Assembly: GCA_030248225.1 (NCBI GenBank)
Contig: JASANE010029130.1
Location: 1-64,000 of the forward strand
Source of the DNA: Trileptium ribeirensis
Lineage: Eukaryota > Nematoda > Enoplea > Enoplida > Thoracostomopsidae
Reading direction: 5' to 3'
DNA: 64,000 nucleotides
Translations under genes and position numbers: made by a program
In this document: piece after piece, positions 12,101 through 20,868 of the stretch
How positions within the stretch are numbered: position 1 is the first letter of the stretch
Layout of the letters: each line of letters starts with the position of its first letter
The notes under the pieces: model-generated
Told to the model about the DNA's origin: nothing
The model's input: the letters and a program-made list of their open reading frames with translations, nothing else
Databases searched by the model: none

Positions 12101-15100
12101 TGTGACAAGTGAACAAAGCCAAACGACGACAGTCGATAATTTAACGTGACTACAACGACGCGTCCCGTAGAGGCAAGGACTGATCCGTCGTAGATAGGCA
12201 TTGCAATGGAACCTGTGTGAAATCCGCCACCATAGATGTAGACCATTACAGCAAATGGTCCTGGTTCAGCAGCATCTTCGCAGGGAACCCAAATATTTAA
12301 ATAGAGGCAGTCTTCTTGGATCACAGAGTCGATTGGGATTTCGAACTGAGTCAAGCCTGCATGAGTTACAATTTGTGGGCAGCTTGGGCTTGTCCTGCAA
12401 CCAGCAATGAATTTAAATAGGGACAGTCTTCTTGAATTACAGAGTCGATTGGGATTGCCAACTGAGTTAAGCCTGCATGAGTTACGATTTGTGGGCAGCT
12501 TGGGCTTGTCCTGCAGCTAGCGATGAATTTAAATAGAGACAGTCTTCTTGGATTACAGAGTCGATTGGGTTTACCAACTGAGCGGAGTTTGCATGAGTTA
12601 CGATTTGTGGGCAGCTTGGGCTTGTCCTGCAACTGATGGTGAATTTAAACAGAGACAGTCTTCTTAGATTACAGAGTCTATTGGGATTGCCAACTGAGTC
12701 AAATTTGCATGAGTTACGATTTGTGGGCAGCTTGGGCTTGTCCTGCAACTGGTGACGAATTTAAATAGAGGCAGTCTTCTTGGATTACAGAGTCGATTGG
12801 GATTTCCAACTTAGTCAAGTTTGCATGAGTTACGAATTGTGAGCAGCTTGGGCTTGTCCTGCAACTAGTGATGAATTTAAATAGAGGTCGTCTTCATAGA
12901 ATACAGAGTCGACTGGCATTTCCAACTGAGTCAAGTTTGCATGAGTGATGAGTTGTGGGCAGTTTGGGCCCGGACCACCCAGTTTCTGGGGGGTAGCTCG
13001 GCCCTCCAAAAGCTTTTGGAGAATGTCGGTCGGACCCCCGATTTCTGGGGGCGGGGGTCGGTTCATAAGCAGCTGCCTATAAGCCGACCCCCCAGAAATT
13101 GGGGGGGTTCGAGCTACCCCCTCCAGAAACTGCGGGGTCGAGCCGAAAACGTCCGAGTCATCAAACACGGGCTAACATGTGAGTGCAGGTGTCATACTCT
13201 TCCGTGATGCACTCTTGCTACTAAATCGGAGTATTCATTACAAATATGTAGACGATAACAGTATTAAACAGTCCGTTAATTCTGCCCAAAAATTTGTTTT
13301 CAACAATCAATTCGCTGACAAATCTGAATCATCAGACGAACTCACTCAACAGTGGTGTAATAAACAGTATTGAAATTGATGATCTTGAAATAGCTTAAAT
13401 AGTTATATGCATATTTAAAATAGCGAGTTATCGTAGCTACCGTTTTACCAGTATTTAAGTCTTAGCTGTTTTGGATTAAATGCTTCAGTCTTCCTAGGTT
13501 TTAGCGGCAAACACTAGAAGTAGGTATACGCCTGTCACGGAAGTGACACATAAACCGTGAAAACTTATGGTAAAAATATAACCAGTTGTTTCAAACCTAT
13601 AAAATGATAAAAAATGTTATACACGAATTTCGGTTTGAAATACACATTTCGGCTATCTATTTTCCAGTTTGGACGATGTTGCGAAAAGCTGCGCACACCG
13701 TAAAGATTGAAACCTAATACCGATAATGAGTCCGACGCTAGCAAGGTAATTTTGCCACAAAACTGGTTGTTTTCAATCAATTATTCATTTGCTAAAGGGG
13801 ATGTTAGGATAATGTTAGGCCTGAAAAGAGGTGACATGGGTAGTTTGAAATCGAGGTTGTCCTGCCCGCTCGCTTGTAATCAGGTGTCGGTCTGCCCGCA
13901 TCGTCACGTGGGCCGACAGGTACGCCGGGACCACCGGAGAGGTCAACGGCCTCCCAGAGAGGTCAGCCAGACAGGGCAGGGATGTTGTCACGGGCGGATA
14001 AATTACTTTTCGAAATCTTTCGGTAATCATAATTTTCCCTTAATTATTGTAAATTTTGATGCTATATTTGCAACTGTTGCCCGATTTTTCACAATGTTTC
14101 GTACCAAATCGGGCAGAACCGTTCCGGGCTGTTTCAGGCAACAGTCGGTCTGCCGGACCCGTAGTTGCAATACGTCGATCCTGCTTGTTTGGACTTAGGT
14201 GTCTGTCCGCAGGCCAGAATGGACAGGGCACATCTGAGTTGCGGGCCAAATATCTCGTCTCTAGTCTGTAGAATCAATATCATGAGGCCACCTGTACAGT
14301 GAAAGTTTTTGTCACAACAGTAGAGACTACTATGTTATTGACGGAAACAACAAAATTCGACATGATTTTGATTTAAAATTCGCTGCTGTTTAAACCTCTG
14401 CTCACGAAAATGCATTCATACAGATATATACGCTTCTAACATTATATTACCGATGGTAATATAACTAAGTATATTCGATGATCCCTTCAGCCTAAAGCGG
14501 TTCTTGTAATAAAACTATTTTGTAGTCCTCTAGTCGGGAAACTGTTTAATATATCTTCAGAGCAGAATAATTTTATATTGTATATAATGAAAGATAAATT
14601 TTAGCGTTTTCTATTGGCGTAGAAGCTTTATGAAAACAGTGTGGGTCTCATGCAATAGACATTAACAAAGTGTAGCACACATAACTTGTAGGCGATGCCT
14701 TCGTTGCACTGCAGCTATAAATTGCAAGCAACCGAAGACGTTGTACACATAATTGCTTAATACTTGCTAAAGTAAAGTCAACAGTGACTAATACAATTTT
14801 GCCTGTTATGTTCATATTTTCAGTATTTCAAATTGAATATGATCATGTTCCAAAGATTTTAGCTTCAGACGTTGCCCACGCGATCGGTGATTGCAGTGCT
14901 AGATTAGAGCTAAAAATCTTTTAATATTTAAGCTTATCTATTTGCTACTTCCTCAACTGATATAATAGCGGAAAATACAGTCTAATAAAAAAATAAAAAC
15001 ACTGTGCAAAACATATAGCAACCTATAAAAAATTAATTTCTAAAACAATAGATGTTTGTAAATTAACAAAAAATAATCCGCTTCGAATGATAGTTGTCTG

Positions 15101-17621
15101 ATCATGACAGGTCTTGACTTGACAGATAATCGATGTAAGCTCTTCAAAATTGGAAGGGGGGGGGGGAAGGGCCTCAAAAAGTGGAGGGGACGGTAGTTTA
15201 CATTCTTTTTTTTATTATCAACCCATCAGTTAATTATTTTCTCTGTTTGTCAGTAAAAAGTGGGCGGCCCGCTTGCTCCCTTTTGCGATGCCCACGAATG
15301 ATTGAGCAGTTAACGTCAGTTGAGTATGCTAAAGCCATCATAGATAAACAAATGGCTCTCAAATCATGGTATTTGATTGATCATCATCGAGTGTCATTTT
15401 CCGCCAGCGTTAGTTTGTCGAAGGATAAATCTCGAGTAGCATATCAGAGAGACTGTCCTATGGACTGATACAGGTCAGCTTGCATAAAAATCGCTCTCTC
15501 GCTAGCTCGTTACCCAACCAAAAATATGGGTATATCCAAGAATTCAGTCCAGTGCGAAAATCGTTGAATATTATCGATACAGCGGTAATTTTGGTATCAT
15601 TTCACTCCGATCGCCATTATCATGCATATTTGTCTCAATGGTTTGACTAATCTTTCTACTAAAAAACTCTCTTGGTGCCAAAAAATTTCCAAAAAACTAA
15701 TTAAATGTACAATTTTATGTTTAGTTCGAACGAGCATCAAGATCAACTGCATTAGATCATTGGCTAAGAAATTACTTTCACTAATGTCAAAGCGTAGGTC
15801 TAAATCCAAATCTATGCATGCTGCTAGCGTAAAAGGTGGTATTATTCTCCCCAGGTTCGAGAACACACCTCGGAGCGTCGCCGATCCTCCTGGGATGAAG
15901 TCTGATCCCCTATGAAGCGCGGCACTCCCCACACCCCCCTCTGCGCTGAGGGTGCGTGCAAATTTCGACAAAAATAGGCAAAACTGGGGGTGAAAATAAG
16001 CAAAAAGTGGGAGAAATTTGGACGGAAAATTAGCAGAAGTAAGGTAAAATTGGTAAAAATGAGTGCCAAAAAATTTCAAAATTTATCCATCCTGACGATA
16101 TCCCCTCTGCCGACCGGATGCTTCCTTACTTCGGGGGCCACCTTCTTCCAAGGCAACAGCTGTCTCCCTGGGACTTCGCAGCTCGCCCATGTATGGCCTA
16201 AACTTATCTTTTGGTAACCAAAGCAGAGTTCTCAAAATTTTTTGTCATAAACTTGGCCTATATAGACCAATAGTAAACCGCCTCGTCGAGAGAGTCGAAT
16301 GGCCAACAATTCCGCGGCATCTCCAATATTGACGGATTAAAGACTAGACAGATTCTATTAAAGACCTAAAGGTACTTATGCCTATAATAGATACTCCAGA
16401 GACCGTTATGGGATCCCTCTTCAAATTTGGGGGTTTTTATTTTATTAGCCGCACAGCGTTGCTCAAGAGGGTACGGCAAGGACGCGAACCACCAAGATGT
16501 ATCCTTTGGACCTAGGATACACCGCCCCTCCCCCAATTTTTGGGGGTAGACCGAAAAACGACCCCGACATCGAGTAAGCCAAATTATACATAATTACGAC
16601 CCAATCCTACACTCATACAACAAAATTTTTATGGCAATCTAATCTTTTAAAAATATAGTCCTGTGCTCGGGTTGGTCTTCACATTTTCCGATTTCGAATC
16701 GGGTTGAGTAACTAAATGTATGTGGAAGATAGGTAGTGGTAATTATACATAATTCCGACCCAATCCTACACTCATACAACAAAATTTTTATGGCAATCTA
16801 ATCTTTTAAAAATATAGTCCTGTGCTCGCAAGGTTGGTTGGTTTTTACATTTTCCGATTTCGAATCGGGTTGAGTAACTAAATGTATGTGAAAGATAGGT
16901 AGTGGTAATTATACATAATTACGACCCAATCCTATACTCATACAACAAAATTTTTTATGGCAATCTAATCTTTTAAAAATATAGTCCTGTGCTCGCAAGG
17001 TTGGTTGGTTTTTACATTTTCCGATTTCGAATCGGGTTGAGTAACTAAATGTATGTGAAAGATAGGTAGTGGTAATTATACATAATTACGACCCAATCCT
17101 ATACTCATACAACAAAATTTTTTATGGCAATGTAATCTTTTAAAAATATAGTCCTGTGCTCGCAAGGTTGGTTTGTCTTTATATTTTCCGATTTCGAATC
17201 AGGTTGAGGAACTAAATGTATGTGGAACATAGGTAATGGTAATTATAGCTATTGCAACATCTCACTATCCAATCTAAAAAACCAAAGCTCCATTTTACCT
17301 TGTTGCATCATACGGCGACTTCCAAAACGGATTATCCGGATCTATCGGTTTCGGTGGAGCAAATCGTAATTCGCCAACGGGAGGCTGAGCATATGGAAGG
17401 CCAGTGAAGACGTTTAGTGGAACACCGCTACCATCGGCCAATGGCGAAGGCATGATCCGACCACATACTTCTCCGAGTGATACAGCGTTAACACAAACCG
17501 AAAGTGCCTCGTCGTCTTCCGCCGATATTGACAATTTATCGGCTGAACTTGCATTCGAACAAACATAGACGAGCAGATATAATATTATGAACGAAATGAA
17601 ATATCGTTTTGATAAATTCAT
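5973..17621 (-). CDS. Type-B carboxylesterase / cholinesterase-like protein, four exons, complete
   Basis: Spliced minus-strand gene: complement(join(5973..6147, 8449..9463, 12012..12394, 17299..17621)). All junctions are GT-AG and the phases match (2, 1, 2), giving 1,896 nt = 631 residues plus a stop. It should hydrolyse ester substrates as a secreted alpha/beta-hydrolase. An N-terminal hydrophobic segment (residues ~8-22) looks like a signal peptide. Other family marks are the oxyanion-hole GGGF, EDCLYLN, the nucleophile elbow GESAGAAS (Ser247), Glu371 in NADE, His520 in AFHVSDL, and a C-terminal ECEFW. The GESAGAAS elbow resembles cholinesterases. However, no tryptophan lies between the SCPQ cysteine and EDCLYLN, where acetylcholinesterases keep the choline-binding Trp, so a true acetylcholinesterase is unlikely. 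No GPI tail is evident. A TTTTTAG|G acceptor-like site 27 nt upstream of the ATG might be a 5'-UTR or trans-splicing acceptor. Introns of 2.3, 2.5 and 4.9 kb are filled with repeats. Confidence 0.9.
7000..7220. repeat. Interspersed repeat, copy 1 (T/A-phased head, C-rich tail)
   Basis: A stretch of AAAATTGGTAA-type phrases is followed by a C-rich tail with CTCTGGGACCTCGGAGAGTC and CATGTATGC-TAAAC. A diverged relative lies at about 15950-16215 (CTCCCTGGGACTTCGCAGCTC, CATGTATGGCCTAAAC). It sits in intron 3 of the esterase. Confidence 0.4.
7555..7640 (-). repeat. tRNA-like / SINE-head candidate
   Basis: On the minus strand an A-box-like TAGTGGCTAACG (about 7603-7614) is followed ~30 nt later by a B-box-like CGTTCAAACC (7571-7580), the usual order and spacing for an RNA polymerase III promoter. 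No clean cloverleaf forms, so this is more likely a tRNA-derived SINE or tRNA relic than a functional tRNA. It lies inside esterase intron 3. Confidence 0.35.
7853..8142. repeat. 151-bp direct duplication
   Basis: Two adjacent copies of a ~151-bp unit start TTTAATAAGTCCAATA at 7853 and 8004. Each contains ACTCAGCTGGTTCAGCCATA and GATAATTAACCGATTAGAGA, with scattered substitutions. Intronic in the esterase gene. Confidence 0.85.
8449..9463 (-). CDS. Carboxylesterase exon 3 (catalytic triad)
   Basis: The largest exon: acceptor TTTAG|GCGAT, donor TATGG|GTAAGTTC. It carries the nucleophile elbow FGESAGAASV (Ser247), the acidic residue in GFNADE (Glu371) and the catalytic His in AFHVSDLTFMFGHP (His520), followed by MVDYWTSFARYG. 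A serine-rich stretch (RSSSSNSSS) lies at about residues 487-495, with many N-x-S/T sites around it, as expected of a secreted protein. Confidence 0.92.
9756..10835. repeat. Interspersed repeat with internal ~190-bp recurrences, copy A
   Basis: Esterase intron 2 carries a ~1.1-kb repeat related to 61860-63110. Shared phrases include AAAAGTG-CGACAA, TTTCGCA-CCCA, CATCAAGAA and TATATAGGTTTT. Within it a ~190-bp unit recurs (near 10340-10480 and 10530-10680). The ends hold an imperfect inverted repeat around GCGAGCGAAGCGAA (left) and TCGTCCTCGCTTGCGA (right). The right end (10748-10830) also matches 56098-56185. A non-autonomous DNA element is possible. No transposase is visible. Confidence 0.5.
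11183..11585. repeat. 19-bp minisatellite
   Basis: About 21 copies of a 19-bp unit, consensus CCCATGCCCTCCGTTCGAC, with point variants. The unit has no stop codon in several frames, so it creates spurious ORFs on both strands, including a glycine/tryptophan-rich one on the minus strand. It lies in esterase intron 2. Confidence 0.9.
12012..12394 (-). CDS. Carboxylesterase exon 2 (EDCLYLN, oxyanion hole)
   Basis: The acceptor is TTGCAG|GACAAG (exon begins at 12394) and the donor is GGCG|GTTAGG (exon ends at 12012). Starting at this acceptor gives the in-frame SCPQ cysteine block before EDCLYLN, and the join with exon 1 is in phase. Visible motifs: QEDCLYLN, the GGGF oxyanion-hole strand, LNYRLSSFGF and the MGLMDQQEAL helix, ending AAFGG. 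The 5' part of this exon, with its acceptor, is tandemly amplified immediately upstream in the intron. Confidence 0.9.
12395..12966 (-). repeat. 116-bp tandem repeat of the exon 2 splice acceptor and 5' exon
   Basis: Immediately upstream of exon 2, its first ~90 bases and the preceding CTGCAG|GACAAG-type acceptor are repeated. Acceptor-equivalent bases sit at 12394 (real), 12510, 12626, 12742 and 12858, spaced exactly 116 bp, and a sixth copy is cut at ~12966. Each unit still encodes the SCPQ and IDSVIQEDC-YLN blocks in one minus frame. The units have no GT donor at the end of the exon-like part, and 116 is not a multiple of three, so joining to a distal acceptor shifts frame. They look like decoy acceptors or failed exon duplications. 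Confidence 0.85.
12967..13150. repeat. GC-rich foldback interrupting the sixth cassette
   Basis: Two GC-rich arms (about 12967-13003 and 13110-13147) are imperfect inverted copies, with CAGTTTCTGGGGGGTAGCTC pairing with GAGCTACCCCCTCCAGAAAC. A second, inner pair is GGACCCCCGATTTCTGGGGG against CCCCCCAGAAATTGGGGGGG. It replaces the rest of the last exon 2-like cassette, so it arrived after the tandem amplification. Confidence 0.6.
13151..16570. other. Esterase intron 1, middle part
   Basis: No exon recognised. A GC-rich block lies at 13850-14250. A poly-G tract is at about 15159-15168. A repeat with a T/A-phased head and a C-rich tail at 15950-16215 is related to 7000-7220. At 16495-16545 an inverted GTATCC/GGATAC pair is followed by a C-rich/G-rich foldback like the one at 12967-13150. 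The small ORFs here have no family signature. Confidence 0.3.
16575..17250. repeat. ~168-bp tandem repeat, four copies
   Basis: Four head-to-tail copies of a 158-170-bp unit beginning near ATTATACATAATTACGACCC. Each includes ACAACAAAATTTTTATGGCA, TCCTGTGCTCG and GATTTCGAATCGGGTTGAG. The first copy is shorter because it lacks the AAGGTTGG insertion. The array ends ~40 bp before exon 1 of the esterase. Confidence 0.85.
17299..17621 (-). CDS. Carboxylesterase exon 1 (signal peptide and N-terminus)
   Basis: Starts at the ATG at 17621 and ends at an ACAAG|GTAAAA donor (phase 2). It encodes 107 residues plus two bases: a hydrophobic leader, then the family N-terminal block (G-LPYAQPPVGELRF-PP, with W-----YDAT). 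Reading past the donor meets a TAA at once, which supports splicing here. The start is the only in-frame Met ahead of the hydrophobic leader. Confidence 0.9.
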
Positions 17622-19383
17622 ATTAGTTACAGATTAGTTCTCGATAACCTAAAAATATATATTTTTATTACGTTTGAGATCTTATCTCCATTAATACCCT
17701 ACGTGATGCCAAACATTAATTCGGAAAAAAGTACCTTTGACACCTCTAATCCCTGAACTCAGTAATGGACACATGCACATGTTTTTCCAAGTTGTATCTG
17801 TTATGGAGGAAACGAATTATTTATTCTAATCCTATATCAAAAAAAAACTTTCTTGTCTGGAAGAAGTATATATATTTTGAAAATTAACTTTTTTTCAGCC
17901 TTCAAAGGTTAATGATTCTTAAACCGGATATCCACAATACATTCTTTGGTGAGGGTTATATGGTGAATCAATGGTGATTGGTGGTACTTGCTAAAAACGC
18001 ACTTGGTTTATAAAGAATGACCTTTTTGGTGGAAGACTAGCTCATAAATCTTCATTTTGTCCAGAAACCGTATATACGTCCGTTAATGGGCATTGACACA
18101 ATCGGAGTATCGCCAAGGCACGAATTGTTTTGAGGGCTCAGGCTTGAATATAATCGATGAGACTTGAACGTATTATATGCCCTAAAAGATGAAATGGTAC
18201 GAGTAACCAAAGTAAGATTGTGTTCGCATTGCATCGGAACCGAACCGATTCGAACCGATCCAATCCGATCCGATCCTAGTTGTGTTCACATTGCATCCGA
18301 TCCAATCCGACACGACTTAACTCTGTACCAAAGCTATATTTTTCACACTATTACTTCCGATTCGGTCTGAAAAAAATTGTGAGAATCAAGAATCAAACTG
18401 TACTCAAATTTAGGCCGATAATACTATCGATGTAAATATATTTAAAATAAAAATGTATATACATTTTAAAATGACTATTTACCAAGAACTCAAAAAGCAA
18501 TGAGAAAGGCTGTATTAATATAAGTTTGGGCAAAAGCTGAAGAGGATTTGAGTTGTTCTTAAAAAGAAAGATGTCACAGCATTTTTATAAATTAAAACGG
18601 CTTTAAAGCATAGTACCAATACTTCAGGATCTTAGCATTAGCTAACGGGCACACGTGAACGATGTCAATAAAGAGGAAAATTTTGCCCTGCAAGTTTTCT
18701 GTACACAGTAGTGAGAATTATTTCATTTGTGGTAAAACGTTGAGAAAAAATCTTTAGCAACAAGTACAGACTGAGAATAGAACTATTTTGTTTTGTTTGA
18801 ACAGATTACATTTTTAACATTAACTGGGTTCTTATTGTCAACCACCGTGGGCATTCAGTGTACTAGAATTAGAGGAAAACGCAAAATTTTTGTAGCAAGC
18901 CCACAGTTTTAAAGAAAAAAGCATAATCATATAATTTTGCTGCAGAGGTATACCCTTTGTGTCATTTACTACTTTTGCTATGTCGAAATTGAAAGTTCTA
19001 AGTTTCCAGCGTCGACGGTCCAAACGAATTTCTTTTCTTCTATTAATTATGTGAATAAATAAATTGAATAAGTTGATAAATTGAAATGTCATCACATAGC
19101 TAGGGATTTAAACGTATAATTCTTTTTTCGTCTTATTTTTTCTTCTGGCTTTCAAGTGTCATTAAAGACCACTTTTCACGTCAGTCGGGAATTTGTACAC
19201 CGTGGCACTTGGTATTTCTAAGAACTAATTTCACAAAATTTTTTGGTACGCTCTCGTATTTAATGGCGTTGTGGAATCAATTGCAGATCGGCCGCTGTTT
19301 TTGATGGACTATTCGAAAAGACGTCGGACATTGAAAAATTGGCTCTCCAATTGTTATATTCCTATTATTGGGCTAAATTTGTG
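17622..19383. other. Upstream of the esterase gene, no gene recognised
   Basis: AT-rich DNA. It should contain the esterase promoter, but I see no convincing TATA or initiator. At 18205-18320, runs of CCGATCCGATCC with TGTGTTC(A/G)CATTGCATC resemble the short element at 30121-30404, so this may be a degraded relative. No ORF shows family similarity. Confidence 0.3.
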
Positions 19384-19386
19384 TAA

Positions 19387-19667
19387 AGGCGTGTTCACAC
19401 GCTCAAACTTTTTGCTCAAATTTTGATCAAAACTTGATGATGATTTTTAAAAAATTTGCGATATTTAAAAATTTGATATCAAAATTTAGGCACGAACTAT
19501 TTCACGTAATACTTTGACGTCCGTGATTGGCTACAGCAATATTCTTGCAAGCTTTGAACAGTGTCACACGTTCAAACATGCAGCAACTGCAAAAAAGTTG
19601 CTTTCAAATTTTGATAAAAATTTGATAAAAATTTGTGAGCAAAAAGTTTTAGCGTGTGAACAAGCCT
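19387..19667. mobile_element. Harbinger-like MITE with TAA target duplication
   Basis: A 281-bp non-autonomous element. Left terminus AGGCGTGTTCACACGCTCAA and the reverse complement of the right terminus AGGCTTGTTCACACGCTAAA match at most positions, and both continue into ACTTTTTGCTCA. TAA flanks both sides (19384-19386 and 19668-19670). Three-base TWA duplications are typical of PIF/Harbinger elements. No transposase is encoded. Confidence 0.75.
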
Positions 19668-20868
19668 TAAAAGTTTATCTCTACAGTTACTATGAACAAT
19701 TATTCCCCCAGCCTGCATTTGCCAAAAATGGTCAGGTTCTGGAAGTTTTGGTATTTTTGTGATATTCGACACCTCCCCTGATGATTTGGACCAAAAAATT
19801 GAATTTTTAAAATTTTTGATTTTCTCGATTTTTTCCGGGTCTCAAGGATAGTCCCTCGGGAACCCAAAAAATTTTTTCTTAAAAATTGGATTTTTACGCA
19901 CCATTCGATGCGCCTTAATGAGCTGAATTGAATGATGATTTTTAAACTTAATCCGGTAACCGGATCCTAGGTTATGGCCAAAAACTATTTGGAAATTGAG
20001 AGGCTCGATTGAACAGTTTTGGCCATAACTTAGGATGCTTTTATCGGAACCTGTTAAAAATAACACCATTAGACTCAGCTCGTCAAGCCGCGTCAAATAG
20101 TGTGTAAAAATCAAATTTATAAGAAAACCAATTTTTTGGGTTCCCGAGGGGGACCTGTGAGTCAGAGAAAAGTAAAAAAAATGCCAGCGCACTTCCTAAA
20201 ATCGTTGCATGATTCCCACGTGCAGCAGTTATGCGAAAATGTACTTTTAAAAAATATATATGCCGACCAAAAAAGTGATGTCATTAGAGCGGTATTAAAA
20301 ACTGCTATTTATTTAGTTTATCAAGTCATTACGTCACTGTTCTGTTAGCGACACAGGTATTGTGAATCTGTAAATACAAAATGTAAATAAATCAATTACG
20401 AAAATGGTTATTGTGTAATTATTGAAAACATGTGCGATCGAGCAACGCTTGGAACATGTTTTTGATTGAAATTTCGGAAGTGTATTTAAGATAATACATT
20501 TTTGAAAGACACCAGAAGGATTACTACGCGTTATGGTACTAATTGCTGTTATATACTAATTTTATGTAAAAAAATTGGTCTCAGACTCGTAATTGTACAA
20601 ACCTGCGATATTTATAATTGCGTATTTTCTAGAAACTTCGTCACCACAGCCCCAAATTTATCAATATAATGATTCAACAGAAATTAAGATACAGCGACAG
20701 CTGAAATTTTTACTGCCATTCGACATACAAGGCGGTTCAGAAAATATTCATTTGGGGCTATAATGATAAATATTTTACAATTTTTGATATGCGCTTGTGT
20801 GTGCCGTTAGGACCTTGGGTGGTGGGAAACATGGCTGTACAATCCTGAACTGGACGAAGCACGTAGAA
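19668..20868. other. AT-rich spacer before the 97-bp satellite
   Basis: No gene recognised. An inverted pair is visible: CGGGAACCCAAAAAATTTTTTCTTA at 19857-19881 (in two parts, GGGAACCC then AAAAAATTTTTT) and AAAACCAATTTTTTGGGTTC near 20124. With ATTTGACGCGGCTTGACGAG on the right side, this suggests a small foldback of about 19855-20150. The ORFs on both strands here are products of that palindrome. Confidence 0.35.

Noticed and set aside
12482..12748. Treating each 116-bp cassette ORF as a separate exon of the esterase
   Set aside because: The cassettes lack donors and would shift frame. Exon 1 joins exon 2 at 12394 in phase.
19842..20348. Overlapping ORFs on opposite strands as genes
   Set aside because: They arise from a partial palindrome around a GGGAACCC...AAATTTTTT inverted pair.
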